A stretch of 64,000 bases of DNA, taken from contig NZ_JABMCB010000178.1 in the NCBI RefSeq assembly GCF_013359935.1, positions 170,622-234,621 of the forward strand, read 5' to 3'. Both the position numbers and the translations under genes were made by a program. This stretch comes from Paenibacillus xylanilyticus. Lineage in GTDB: Bacteria; Bacillota; Bacilli; Paenibacillales; Paenibacillaceae. The notes under the pieces were generated by a model that saw nothing but the letters and a program-made list of their open reading frames with translations, was not told where the DNA came from and made no database searches. Shown here piece by piece: positions 55,119 to 63,978 of this stretch. How positions within the stretch are numbered: the first letter of the stretch is position 1; each line of letters opens with the position of its first letter.

Positions 55119-56630
55119 TTACACATAGAGCTCATCTCCGGGAGAGAGGGAATGGATCGCTCTCCCGGAACTTGGGTGCTGCTTGGATAATTCCTCTCTT
55201 AGTCTATCCGTCTCGGCCTTGTCCGCATGCACAAGCACAGTATGCCGGGCAGGCAAACGCTGCAGCATTCTCTCGACATCCAGCCAGCCCTGATGAACTT
55301 TATAACGAATTTTCTGCACTCCACAAAGTCCATACTCAATGGGATTCTGTATTAGCTTCTGTGCAAAAGTACCAAAAGCCGCATGTCCGGTGAGCAGGAT
55401 CAGATTCTCCTCTCTGTCTGCCAGTTGATTATAGTACCAACGGGCAAGTGAAGACTGCATCATGCCATCCGGAATGAACCATAGCGAAGCGGCATATTGA
55501 TTCAGCAGTCGCTCCCGATCCTCCCGGCTCTGGGGCAGCTGCCAAGATTTGTCGCCCAGAAAACGTTCAATGACATCCATTAATGGTAATGGACACCTGA
55601 GACGATCTTCCTTTTCTCTGAGCCAGTATGGAACACGCAACAGTTGCTTCATGCCATCCACCAGCCCCTGCTCCACAATCATCGGAACTTCCGGAAACTG
55701 CTCTTGCGCCCACAGTATAATCTCCTGACCACGGCCTACCGAGGGCATGGGCAGTAAGACTTTGCCACCACGAGCAATCGTCTCGCGAATGGTCTGGCCC
55801 AGCTGTGCCAATTTGTCTGTCTGTGTATCCCGGTCCGTTCCGTATGCAGCATCCACAATCGCCAGATCCATCGGTCGATTCAAGCGCCCTTTTGTTAACG
55901 AAGGAGTCAAGGAAATCTCGGACAACCCAGAGATCCCCGTTGACATTGCTATTTCTGCCAGCGGCTCTCCGGCTAATTGAATGCCATCACTGACAGCCAT
56001 GCCCTGAGACAATAGCAGGTTATTGACACGGCTGCCTGTTCGCTCTCTGCTTCGAAACACGCTTGCCAATTTCAGTGCCTCTGCAGCACAATCCTCCTGC
56101 AGAAGCATGGACTCAGACGTATAGTCCCCGGAATAGAAGATCCGTCTGCCCTCCAACTCAAGTGCAAACCATACAGATCCTGCAAGGTGGCCACTGCGCC
56201 CCCATAACACGTGCAGACCAGGAATCATCTTAAACCAGATTCCAGCCTTGGCCTCATCTTCCAGATATCGATAGCGTATTGACTGCACATCTATTTCCTC
56301 GTAGGGCAGACCATGCCCTGCGCGCTCCATGTTGCTGCGCCACGCCCGGAAATAGGTATCCAGCTGCTCCCTTGTCTCACGTGTTGTCCATACTTCACCC
56401 TGGTAACCCATCTTATACAACAATGGAATGGCAACGGAATGATCCTCATGAGCGTGAGACAACAGTACGGCATCCAGGTTTGAAACGATATCCGGTTCGA
56501 TGAGTGGGTACTCGCCTGCGCCTTCTTTTTTCACGCCGCAATCCATTAAAATGTGAAACCTGTCTCCGCTCAGGAGATAGGCGGAGCGGCCATGTTCGCC
56601 TGCCCCGCCCCATACGTTCAGTTTGATCAT
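55119..56630 (-). CDS. metallo-beta-lactamase-fold hydrolase, beta-CASP-like
   Basis: This 503-residue cytosolic protein starts KLNVWGGAGEHGRSAYLL and carries the metal motif LLSHAHEDH (about 57-65), SGHLAGSVWFAL and FYSGDYTSES. The long middle region (AIVDAAYGTDRD, then GGKVLLPMPSVGRGQEIIL) and the late ILLTGHAAFGTFAQ and VLVHADKAETDRL resemble beta-CASP RNA/DNA-processing enzymes. Its ATG overlaps the permease stop (ATGA), so it is translationally coupled to an ABC importer. Substrate unknown: nucleic acid by family, but a small imported ester is possible. Confidence 0.75.
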   Translation of the reverse strand: MIKLNVWGGAGEHGRSAYLLSGDRFHILMDCGVKKEGAGEYPLIEPDIVSNLDAVLLSHAHEDHSVAIPLLYKMGYQGEVWTTRETREQLDTYFRAWRSNMERAGHGLPYEEIDVQSIRYRYLEDEAKAGIWFKMIPGLHVLWGRSGHLAGSVWFALELEGRRIFYSGDYTSESMLLQEDCAAEALKLASVFRSRERTGSRVNNLLLSQGMAVSDGIQLAGEPLAEIAMSTGISGLSEISLTPSLTKGRLNRPMDLAIVDAAYGTDRDTQTDKLAQLGQTIRETIARGGKVLLPMPSVGRGQEIILWAQEQFPEVPMIVEQGLVDGMKQLLRVPYWLREKEDRLRCPLPLMDVIERFLGDKSWQLPQSREDRERLLNQYAASLWFIPDGMMQSSLARWYYNQLADREENLILLTGHAAFGTFAQKLIQNPIEYGLCGVQKIRYKVHQGWLDVERMLQRLPARHTVLVHADKAETDRLREELSKQHPSSGRAIHSLSPGDELYV

Positions 56631-58312
56631 GATGCATTCCACTTTCTCTTCGAATTCAGTAGCTCAATGCCGAGCAGCATCAGTACGGTCATGCCAACAG
56701 TCACCACCGCCATGGCCATGCCCAGTGAAACCTGCCCTTGTTCAAACTGGGCAAAAATATAGGTAGCGGACGTCTGCATCGACGGCGGGAGAATCAACAG
56801 CGACCCTACCAGCTCCCGTGTGGCGATGGTGAAAGTCATCATCCAACCCGCCAGCATGCCGGGAATAATCAGGGGTACAAGAATGCGACGCAGAATATAC
56901 AGTGGGTTCCCGCCAAATACCTGGCCCGCCTGAAACAAGGTTCCGTCAATCTGAGTGAAGCTTGATTTTACGTACTGCACCGTATAAGGCAGAAACAGTA
57001 CGACATACGTCAGAACAACCATCCCGTATGTGTTGTACAGGGTAAATGGCATCCATGGAGAATTCCAGAACAGGATTAGACCCACGACCATGACAATGCC
57101 CGGTACCGTATTCGGCAGCAAACTGAACAGATCAATGACACGCTGCATGAATGAAGAGGATTTGCCGATCGCCAGCGCAAATCCTGTACCGATCACAACC
57201 GCAACTGTGGAAGCGGCCAGTGACAATCCCAGACTATTGCCGATGGCTTTCATGCTGACCGAACCCCATGACAGCAGATCCCGATAGTGATCCAACGTTA
57301 CGTTGTCCAGGGACAACCCGGCCCCGCGCAGCTTCATCGTCGAAGCAGCAATGATGGAGAAGTACGGGATACCCACAGACAGGATTAGCAGTACGGCAAG
57401 ATACAGACCGCACAGCCAGCCGGCTCCCCCACGTAGGGAATATCGTTTCGAACGCTGCCCTTTGCCTCCCACCAGACGATACGTGAATCTTCGACTCATG
57501 GATGACTGCATGTACCACATCACCAGACACACGGATAACAGTACCGATGCCAGTGAAGTCGCCTTACCAAAATCAATGGGCCAACTGGAGATATATTTGT
57601 GAATCTCTGAAGTCATGACATAGTATCCGATGCGGCGTCCGAAGGTTGCCGGGGTTCCGAATTCTGCAATCGTTTTGACAAAAACAAGCATGATCCCCAT
57701 CCCATAGGAAGATAACAACAGAGGTAAAATGATGCGTCTGAACCGGTAACCCGCACGTGCCCCGTGCACGGATCCCGCTTCTTCCAGATTGCCGCCGATA
57801 CGAATCAGCGCATCCCGTAACAGCAAGTACAGAAATGGGAACAGATGCAGGCTCATAATCAGCACCATGCCCCAGAAACTGAAGAATAGCTCGCTCCACT
57901 TCTCAGCTGATGGTACCCACTGCTGCAGGTATCCCCCTTTTTGCATAAACAAAATCCAGCCCATGGAGCCGATATACGGCGGGGTCATAAAGGGAATCAT
58001 CAGGATTACGTCCACCCAGCGATGCTGCCCCATACGAGTCTTGGCCATCATCCAGGCAAGCGGCAGTGCCAGCAGTGTGGTCCCAGCAACAACACAGATG
58101 CCCAGCCAGACGGAATTGAGCAGCACGCCGGATAAATGATGACCCGTAATTGTCCGAATCGGAGCCATCCAGTCCCATTGTCCATCCGGATAAATGCTTT
58201 GCCAGAAAATCAGCAGCAGCGGCACGCCAATACTTATAGTCAGCAGAAAGAGGGCCAGAATCACGCCCACTCTCCGAAAAATACGGTTGTTGTCCAATAC
58301 AACAGGTTTCAC
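56627..58312 (-). CDS. ABC importer permease, fused two-domain Fbp type
   Basis: This 561-residue membrane protein has about 12 segments in two homologous halves, each with a permease loop (NLEEAGSVHGARAGYRFRRI; DGTLFQAGQVFGGNPLYILR). This layout is typical of Fe3+ (FbpB), thiamine and 2-aminoethylphosphonate importers. The frame reaches back to 58441, overlapping the binding-protein gene, but the only good site is GAGGTGA 5 nt before GTG 58312, which also clears the previous stop. Confidence 0.88.
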   Translation of the reverse strand: MKPVVLDNNRIFRRVGVILALFLLTISIGVPLLLIFWQSIYPDGQWDWMAPIRTITGHHLSGVLLNSVWLGICVVAGTTLLALPLAWMMAKTRMGQHRWVDVILMIPFMTPPYIGSMGWILFMQKGGYLQQWVPSAEKWSELFFSFWGMVLIMSLHLFPFLYLLLRDALIRIGGNLEEAGSVHGARAGYRFRRIILPLLLSSYGMGIMLVFVKTIAEFGTPATFGRRIGYYVMTSEIHKYISSWPIDFGKATSLASVLLSVCLVMWYMQSSMSRRFTYRLVGGKGQRSKRYSLRGGAGWLCGLYLAVLLILSVGIPYFSIIAASTMKLRGAGLSLDNVTLDHYRDLLSWGSVSMKAIGNSLGLSLAASTVAVVIGTGFALAIGKSSSFMQRVIDLFSLLPNTVPGIVMVVGLILFWNSPWMPFTLYNTYGMVVLTYVVLFLPYTVQYVKSSFTQIDGTLFQAGQVFGGNPLYILRRILVPLIIPGMLAGWMMTFTIATRELVGSLLILPPSMQTSATYIFAQFEQGQVSLGMAMAVVTVGMTVLMLLGIELLNSKRKWNAS

Positions 58313-58391
58313 TGCTTTCACCTCACATGACTTCACCAAGACACTCGTTACACGTGTTGTTGAATGTTCCTCAGTATTGATTTCAGCGATC

Positions 58392-59462
58392 TTATTTGAA
58401 AATCTCGGAGAAACGAGCCGCTGTCTCATCACCATGTTCACTCATCCAGTTCCAATCCACTTTCAGCTGCGGGATATCCTTCAGATTGGCCCGGTTGGTC
58501 GCTTCAATATCTTCCCGGCCAGGAATCAGGTACGCATCTGCAACCAGCTGCTGCGCCTCATCGGACAGCAGGTAGTCGATAAACGCCTTGGCATTCTCCA
58601 CATTTGGACTCGACTTCAGGATCGCTGCCGGTCTCGGACTGATTACAGTCCCTTCCTCGGGATATACGATGTCCAGTGGTTCACCTTTATCTTTGGAGGA
58701 ATATGCCATATAGTCGACGCCAGCGGCAACAATGCTTTTGGCACCCGTAATCACCGGATCAAGGGCTTCCTGGTTGGCTCCCGCCATGGCAACGCCGTTC
58801 GCTTTGTAGCTGTTCAGCAAATCCCAGCCTTGGTCCCCATTCACACTCAGGTAACCTGTAATGAAGTCCAGTGCAGAACCGGACAATGTTGGATCAGGAA
58901 TATTCACGGCATCTTTCCAAGCTGGTGTAGCGAGTTCAGCCCAGCTTGTCGGTGGTGTAGACACCAGTTTGGTATTGTATACGATCCCAAGCGCCGAAGC
59001 ACTGGAGCTGAAATAGTTACCTTCCGCATCCGACCAGTCCTTGTTCAACTTGTCGGCATTTGCTGCTTCAGGATAAGGTAACGTTAAACCGTCGGCTTTT
59101 AGTGCTTGTGCTGAAGGCAGAGAAGCCAGAATGACGACATCGGCCACAGGGTTGGATTTTTCTGCTTCCATACGGGCGAGAATTTTACCTGTTGTTCCCT
59201 GGAACATCTCTACTTCAATACCTGTTTTGGCCGTGAACCCGCTCACGATATTATCCGCCAGCTTTTGCGGCCCCGCACTATACAACACCAGTTTGCCGCC
59301 TGCTGTTTCTGTTGTTTGCGCTGCTGCTGCCGCACTACCTTCCCCAGCAGATTGTCCTGCGTTTCCGCCCGTTGAATTCGTGCTGCATCCGAACAAGCCG
59401 ATACTCATTACCGCTGTTAACAGCAGCATTGCACTTTTTTTCCGTGTTTTGGTTCCCAACAT
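58392..59462 (-). CDS. ABC importer substrate-binding lipoprotein, Fbp/AfuA type
   Basis: This 356-residue lipoprotein has a lipobox (LFGC, cysteine about 26) and reads as a family-type 2 binding protein: KLVLYSAGPQKLADNIVSGF, MFQGTTGKILARMEAEKSNP and VVILASLPSAQAL. GTTG-type loops bind small anions or metal complexes. The iron-binding tyrosine pair expected in FbpA is not obvious (YMAYSSKDKG has separated tyrosines), so the substrate may be iron, a phosphonate or a phosphate ester. No Fur box was seen upstream. Confidence 0.85.
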   Translation of the reverse strand: MLGTKTRKKSAMLLLTAVMSIGLFGCSTNSTGGNAGQSAGEGSAAAAAQTTETAGGKLVLYSAGPQKLADNIVSGFTAKTGIEVEMFQGTTGKILARMEAEKSNPVADVVILASLPSAQALKADGLTLPYPEAANADKLNKDWSDAEGNYFSSSASALGIVYNTKLVSTPPTSWAELATPAWKDAVNIPDPTLSGSALDFITGYLSVNGDQGWDLLNSYKANGVAMAGANQEALDPVITGAKSIVAAGVDYMAYSSKDKGEPLDIVYPEEGTVISPRPAAILKSSPNVENAKAFIDYLLSDEAQQLVADAYLIPGREDIEATNRANLKDIPQLKVDWNWMSEHGDETAARFSEIFK

Positions 59463-59517
59463 CTCATTCCATCTCCCTTGGTTTTATATATATTTCCTAT
59501 TTCCCACTTCACGTTTC

Positions 59518-60531
59518 CTAGTTCGCCGCTGCTATAACTTCCCGCTTCACATCGGTGGCTTCATGCCCAGCCATCCGGCAGATGCGCTCCGGCGATATAT
59601 ACAGCTGAACCTGCTCCCCTACGCGAACCCTACGGTCCAGATAGGCGGTCCACACGCCCAGCCCTTCCATTTGAACCCGAATCTCATAACGCTCTCCTAC
59701 ATAACTGACACTCAGTACCGTTGCCTGATAACGCAGATCATCGTGGCTTGTCCTGTTCCAGGTCACATGTTCCGGCCGTACCATGGACTGATTCGGTGTC
59801 AGCCAGTTGGACTTTCCGATAAACGAAGCAACAAATGGATCACTTGGCGATGCGTAGATCGTTTCCGGGGTACCTTTTTGCAATATCCGTCCCTTTTCCA
59901 TGACTACAATCTCATCTGACATCGACATTGCCTCGACTTGATCATGTGTTACGTACAATGCGGTTAGCCCCATATCCCGAACCAGAGACATCATCTCAAT
60001 CCGCATTTCTTCCCGCAGTACAGCATCGAGTGCACTAAGCGGTTCATCAAACAAAATCACTCCGGGTCTCACTGCTACCGCTCTGGCAAAAGCAACCCGC
60101 TGCTGCTGTCCACCGGACAGCTGATGAGGATAACGATCTTCCATGCCTTGCAGGCGAACCATGCCGAGCGCTTCGGTCACTTTCTGCCGTAGATCCGTCT
60201 TTTGCTTTCCTGCCTTTAAGCCGAATGCCACATTTTCGAAAACCGTCATATGCGGCCATAATGCAAAATCCTGAAACACCATGCCCAGATTACGCTTATG
60301 GGTCGGTACATCGATCCGTTTGGCTGCTGAAAAGATACACTGATCACCTGCAATAATCTCTCCCGCATCCGGCTGTTCCAGTCCAGCGAGCATGCGCAGC
60401 AGTGTTGTTTTTCCGCAGCCCGATGGACCGAGCAGTGTCGTAAACTGACCATGCTGCAGCGTCAAATCTGTAGGCAATAGTGCAGGCGTACGATTGAATG
60501 ATTTTTGAACTCCTGAAATCTCCATTTTCAT
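59518..60531 (-). CDS. ABC importer ATPase, Fbp/Pot type
   Basis: This 337-residue ATPase has Walker A (GPSGCGKTT), the signature LSGGQQQRVAFARA, Walker B (VILFDEPLSALD), the H-loop (YVTHDQVEAMSMSD) and a C-terminal OB/TOBE domain. It is the first gene of a four-gene set ATPase, binding protein, permease, MBL hydrolase. I chose ATG 60531, 6 nt after AGGCAGGG; ATGs at 60537 and 60525 are alternatives. It is divergent from a LysR regulator. Confidence 0.9.
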   Translation of the reverse strand: MKMEISGVQKSFNRTPALLPTDLTLQHGQFTTLLGPSGCGKTTLLRMLAGLEQPDAGEIIAGDQCIFSAAKRIDVPTHKRNLGMVFQDFALWPHMTVFENVAFGLKAGKQKTDLRQKVTEALGMVRLQGMEDRYPHQLSGGQQQRVAFARAVAVRPGVILFDEPLSALDAVLREEMRIEMMSLVRDMGLTALYVTHDQVEAMSMSDEIVVMEKGRILQKGTPETIYASPSDPFVASFIGKSNWLTPNQSMVRPEHVTWNRTSHDDLRYQATVLSVSYVGERYEIRVQMEGLGVWTAYLDRRVRVGEQVQLYISPERICRMAGHEATDVKREVIAAAN

Positions 60532-60645
60532 AAGCATCCCTGCCTGTCTTCTTGTACTTTCCTCAGTCTAACGTCCGCTCTCGCAAGTTGTATGTTATGA
60601 ATGTAAAAATGAAATTAACTTTTTAGATGAATTCTGTTGATGTTC

Positions 60646-60660
60646 ATAGATTAAATCTAT
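60646..60660. promoter_or_regulatory. LysR operator candidate (15-base palindrome)
   Basis: ATAGATTAAATCTAT is a perfect inverted repeat containing T-N11-A. It lies between the divergent ABC operon and lysR and is likely the LysR binding site. Confidence 0.6.
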
Positions 60661-60700
60661 ATAAGATGAGCAAAATGACGCGAGAGGAGTGTTAAATTCA

Positions 60701-61618
60701 TTGAATCTGATCAAACTGCAAATTGTAGAACTGATTGATAAGCATCACCATATGACCAGCGTGGCCGAGATTCTGGGCATCAAGCAGCCCACGGTTACGT
60801 TTCATATGAAATCACTGGAGGAAGAGATGGGGGTACGACTATTCGAATCGCGCATCGGGAAGACATTTCTGTCTGAGGCTGGACAGGCCCTTCTTCATTA
60901 TTCTGTGAAAATTAATGCCCTGACCCAAGAAGCCCGCCGGGTGGTCAAGGAATACGACAGCCTTTACCGGGGTACGCTTCACATTGGGGCGAGCTATGTA
61001 CCTGCAACCTATTTGCTGCCATCAATGCTGAATACATTTTCGCAGGAGTTTCCTGGCATTCGAATTGTGTTGTCAGTCAAACCGTCCCCTGTCATCCGTG
61101 AGATGTTAATGCGGCATCAGATAGATCTGGGGGTAATCTCTTCCGAACCTTTTGTTGGTCCTGTCCTCCAAGCAGAGCCGCTGTGTGCAGATGATCTGGT
61201 ATTGATTTGTGCTCCGCAGCATGCCTTGACCCAGAGAGAAGTGTTGGAGCCCGAGCATATTTCTCAGGTGCCTTTTGCCTTGCATGGGAACGAATCAAGC
61301 ACACGCCGTTTGACCAACCAATGGCTGGAACAGCATGCGGTGCGGCTTCGCAGTACGGTGGAGATGGATTCACTCGAGGCGATCAAACAGCTGGTTCTAC
61401 TCGGAGGTCATATATCATTCATGTCACGCATGGCCGTACAATGGGAAGAGCAGCATGGCTTGGTTCAGGTTCTTCCCATCCCGGGTGAGCAAGCTCCACG
61501 ACATATATACACAGTACATAATAAGGACCGTCATCCTTCAGTCCAGGTGAACCGGTTCAAGGAAGTTCTGCAGGAAGGGGTACATGATTTCCCGCCATTT
61601 CTCGGCTTGGCCCCATAA
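60701..61618 (+). CDS. LysR-family regulator of the adjacent ABC operon
   Basis: This 305-residue protein starts NLIKLQIVELIDKHHHMTSV and has the LysR HTH (about 15-55, AEILGIKQPTVTFHMKSLEE) and an effector-binding domain (GTLHIGASYVPATYLLPSML). The TTG at 60701 aligns with the usual family start and follows GAGGAG at 11 nt; an upstream GTG (60689) overlaps that site. Being divergent from the ABC/MBL operon with a shared palindrome, it probably senses the transported compound. Confidence 0.88.
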   Translation: MNLIKLQIVELIDKHHHMTSVAEILGIKQPTVTFHMKSLEEEMGVRLFESRIGKTFLSEAGQALLHYSVKINALTQEARRVVKEYDSLYRGTLHIGASYVPATYLLPSMLNTFSQEFPGIRIVLSVKPSPVIREMLMRHQIDLGVISSEPFVGPVLQAEPLCADDLVLICAPQHALTQREVLEPEHISQVPFALHGNESSTRRLTNQWLEQHAVRLRSTVEMDSLEAIKQLVLLGGHISFMSRMAVQWEEQHGLVQVLPIPGEQAPRHIYTVHNKDRHPSVQVNRFKEVLQEGVHDFPPFLGLAP

Positions 61619-61746
61619 AAACTATCGTTTGCCATTCATCAATTCTATGCAGGGTTAACGTAATGCTCGTCCAACGTTAATCACTTCCACATACTCGGGC
61701 GATAAAGTGGGTCTGTACATTAATCCAGCCTAGGGAGTGATTGGTT

Positions 61747-62604
61747 TTGAAAAAGTGGAAAAAGGTAACTGCCTCATTCATGCTGAGCATCGTCACATTG
61801 GGAAGTAGTTTGACGTTCCAGACACCCCAAGTTTCAGCGGCGGCAAATGCCGTGCCAGCCTATGAAGTGAAGTTTCTGGCTAAACCGGAATTAGTATTGA
61901 ACTCGGATGGAACCCTTCGGAATGAAGTCGTTCAGACTCTGGCTCTGGATTCCACACCAAGAAACATCAGTGCAGAGTACTTTGACACCAATTCTCTAAA
62001 TCTGAACCAAGCCGGATGGGATGTCCGTTTTCGGAAAAAGGATGATAAAAACAATTATGAACTGACCTACAAGAAGCGGTACCCTGTAATTAACGGTGAT
62101 ATTAATGCAGCACTAACACTGGCAAATCAAGAAGGATTTGATGCGTCTGACGATAATTACGAGGCTGAGATCGATTGGGGATATGGCAAACAAACACTGA
62201 GCTTCTCCAACACCAAAAAAGTGGATACCAAAGCTGCAGGCGTACAGCTTCCTTCCGAGCAGGACGCACTGACCATGCTGCTTGACAAGCTGCCGGGCAA
62301 ACTGAAAAACTGGTCTTCTTCAAACTGGGGTAAGCAAGCACTCTCGCAATCCCGTGCTCACGGGCCGATCACGTTCCAGCGCTATGAGGGCACATGGAAT
62401 GGACAAGACCTCACGCTTGAAGTATGGCCAATCCGTAACGCAGATGGTACTGGAATAGAGAATCTTGTTGAGGTTTCTTTTAAAACCGATGATACTGCAG
62501 CTGTATCCGGTCTGCGTACCGAGCTGCTGCAAGTATTGGAGAACAACAACTGGCTAATCCCTGCGGATGGCCTGAAAACACAAACCATCCTGGAACGATA
62601 CTAA
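61747..62604 (+). CDS. secreted CYTH-like domain protein
   Basis: This 285-residue protein has a signal peptide (about 1-32, ending VSAAANA). The mature part reads like a CYTH (triphosphate tunnel) fold: AYEVKFLAKPEL, YFDTNSLNLNQAGWDVRFRK, YELTYKKRYPV and YEAEIDWG supply the alternating charged residues that line the tunnel. Known CYTH enzymes (ThTPase, adenylate cyclase, inorganic triphosphatase) are cytosolic, so export is unusual. Start is TTG 61747, after GGGAG; a TTG at 61741 is too close to it. A terminator follows. Confidence 0.7.
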   Translation: MKKWKKVTASFMLSIVTLGSSLTFQTPQVSAAANAVPAYEVKFLAKPELVLNSDGTLRNEVVQTLALDSTPRNISAEYFDTNSLNLNQAGWDVRFRKKDDKNNYELTYKKRYPVINGDINAALTLANQEGFDASDDNYEAEIDWGYGKQTLSFSNTKKVDTKAAGVQLPSEQDALTMLLDKLPGKLKNWSSSNWGKQALSQSRAHGPITFQRYEGTWNGQDLTLEVWPIRNADGTGIENLVEVSFKTDDTAAVSGLRTELLQVLENNNWLIPADGLKTQTILERY

Positions 62605-62616
62605 TCGCTTGATACA

Positions 62617-62656
62617 CAAAGCTCCTCTCCCTAAGCATAGGAGAGGAGCTTTTTTC
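62617..62656. terminator. terminator after CYTH-like gene
   Basis: AAGCTCCTCTCC and its complement flank a 9-nt loop, then six T's. It also lies at the 3' end of the SDR gene on the other strand. Confidence 0.9.
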
Positions 62657-62661
62657 ACAAG

Positions 62662-63267
62662 TCAATATACTTTAAAGGTTTGAGCCGTTTCGATGCCCAG
62701 CGCACTTTGAATAAATGTATTAGCTACTCGCTCCACAGGTACGGGGTTAAAACCAATAAAGAAGTCCTTATACTTCTCAGCTGACTCTTCAAACAGATTA
62801 GGGCTGACCGAATTCAGGCGAATACCTCTCGGCAGTTCATAGGCTGCCGCTTTGGCGAACGCATCAATCGCACCATTGGCCATTGCACTGGAAGCACCTT
62901 GTGCAATAGGATGATCTTTGATAATGCCACTCACCAGCGTGAAACTCCCTTTGTCGTTCACATAGTGTTGGCCAATTAATACGACATTGACCTGGCCCAA
63001 CAATTTGCCCTGTACACTAATCATGTTATTCTCGGGTGTCAGCTCTTCCAATTTGGCATAATGCGTCTGACCTGCCGCGACAATGACGTAATCAATGTTT
63101 GGAACAGCTTCAAAAAGAGCCGCAATGCTATCGGTTGAGGTCATATCCACCTGATAATCACCGGAATTTCTCCCTGCCGTAACTACTTCTACAGACAGCT
63201 CATTCAACTTGGCCACAATCGCTGTACCTAGCGTTCCATTTCCTCCAATAACGAGAGCTCTTTTCAC
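62662..63267 (-). CDS. short-chain dehydrogenase lacking the YxxxK motif
   Basis: This 201-residue protein has the SDR NAD(P)-binding motif ALVIGGNGTLGTAI (about 3-16) and the PRGIRLNSVSPNLF block after the active-site helix. The helix that normally holds YxxxK reads SSAMANGAIDAF, with neither residue, as in one compact SDR subgroup that shares the ELPRGIRxNxVSP ending. Reaction unknown. Start is GTG 63267 after GGAGGAGGAG; the longer frame from 63318 has no site. Confidence 0.82.
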   Translation of the reverse strand: MKRALVIGGNGTLGTAIVAKLNELSVEVVTAGRNSGDYQVDMTSTDSIAALFEAVPNIDYVIVAAGQTHYAKLEELTPENNMISVQGKLLGQVNVVLIGQHYVNDKGSFTLVSGIIKDHPIAQGASSAMANGAIDAFAKAAAYELPRGIRLNSVSPNLFEESAEKYKDFFIGFNPVPVERVANTFIQSALGIETAQTFKVY

Positions 63268-63412
63268 ACTACTCCTCCTCCTTAGGTCTGATCCTGATAA
63301 TGCATCAAGGAAATGCACCTGTATCTTATTTAAACAAACTCATCCGATGAGATCAAATTACAAATTCGGTGCATTTATAAAAAGAATGGGGTAGGTATTA
63401 GATATTGAAAAA

Positions 63413-63446
63413 AACAAAAAAACCTCTTGCACAAAAGCAAGAGGCT
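63413..63446 (-). terminator. terminator of the tRNA operon
   Basis: GCCTCTTGC pairs with GCAAGAGGT around TTTTGT on the minus strand, then TTTTTT. It marks the 3' end of the tRNA array. Confidence 0.88.
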
Positions 63447-63453
63447 TACTGTA

Positions 63454-63524
63454 AGCGGGTGATGGGAATCGAACCCACGCTATTAGCTTGGAAGGCTAAA
63501 GTTCTACCATTGAACTACACCCGC
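63454..63524 (-). tRNA. tRNA-Gly (anticodon TCC)
   Basis: Cloverleaf with acceptor GCGGGTG/CACCCGC, anticodon loop CTTCCAA on stem TTAGC/GCTAA and T-loop GGTTCGATTCC. It is last in the array; CCA is not encoded. Confidence 0.95.
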
Positions 63525-63536
63525 ATAAGAATAAAA

Positions 63537-63610
63537 TCGGGATGACACGATTTGAACATGCGACCCCCTGGTCCCAAACCAGGTGCTCTACCAAGCTGAG
63601 CTACATCCCG
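63537..63610 (-). tRNA. tRNA-Pro (anticodon TGG)
   Basis: Acceptor CGGGATG/CATCCCG, anticodon loop TTTGGGA on stem CCTGG/CCAGG, and T-loop TTCAAAT. CCA is not encoded. Confidence 0.95.
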
Positions 63611-63630
63611 ATATTAGTGAAAAATAATGG

Positions 63631-63704
63631 CGCGCCCTGAGAGATTCGAACTCCCGGCCTTTTGATTCGTAGTCAAACGCTCTATCCAGCTGAGCTAAGG
63701 GCGC
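63631..63704 (-). tRNA. tRNA-Arg (anticodon ACG)
   Basis: Acceptor GCGCCCT/AGGGCGC, anticodon loop CTACGAA on stem TTTGA/TCAAA, and T-loop TTCGAAT. The A34 would be changed to inosine. Confidence 0.95.
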
Positions 63705-63716
63705 ATATCATATTGG

Positions 63717-63788
63717 AGCGGACGACGGGAATCGAACCCGCGACCCTCGCCTTGGCAAGGCGATGCTCTACCGCTGAGCCACGTCCGC
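63717..63788 (-). tRNA. tRNA-Gly (anticodon GCC)
   Basis: Acceptor GCGGACG/CGTCCGC, anticodon loop TTGCCAA on stem TCGCC/GGCGA, and T-loop TTCGATT. It is the second glycine acceptor in the array. Confidence 0.95.
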
Positions 63789-63796
63789 ATGATATA

Positions 63797-63884
<88 letters not shown>

Positions 63885-63893
63885 AAAATATAA

Positions 63894-63969
63894 TGGTGAG
63901 TCATGAAGGGCTCGAACCTTCGACACCCTGATTAAAAGTCAGGTGCTCTACCAACTGAGCTAATGACTC
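63894..63969 (-). tRNA. tRNA-Lys (anticodon TTT)
   Basis: Acceptor GAGTCAT/ATGACTC, anticodon loop CTTTTAA on stem CTGA/TCAG, and T-loop TTCGAGC. CCA is encoded. Confidence 0.95.
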
Positions 63970-63978
63970 ATAATAAAA

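Noticed and set aside
60532..60700. Fur box ahead of the Fbp-type importer
   Set aside because: No TGATAAT-type palindrome is present; only the LysR-like palindrome was found.
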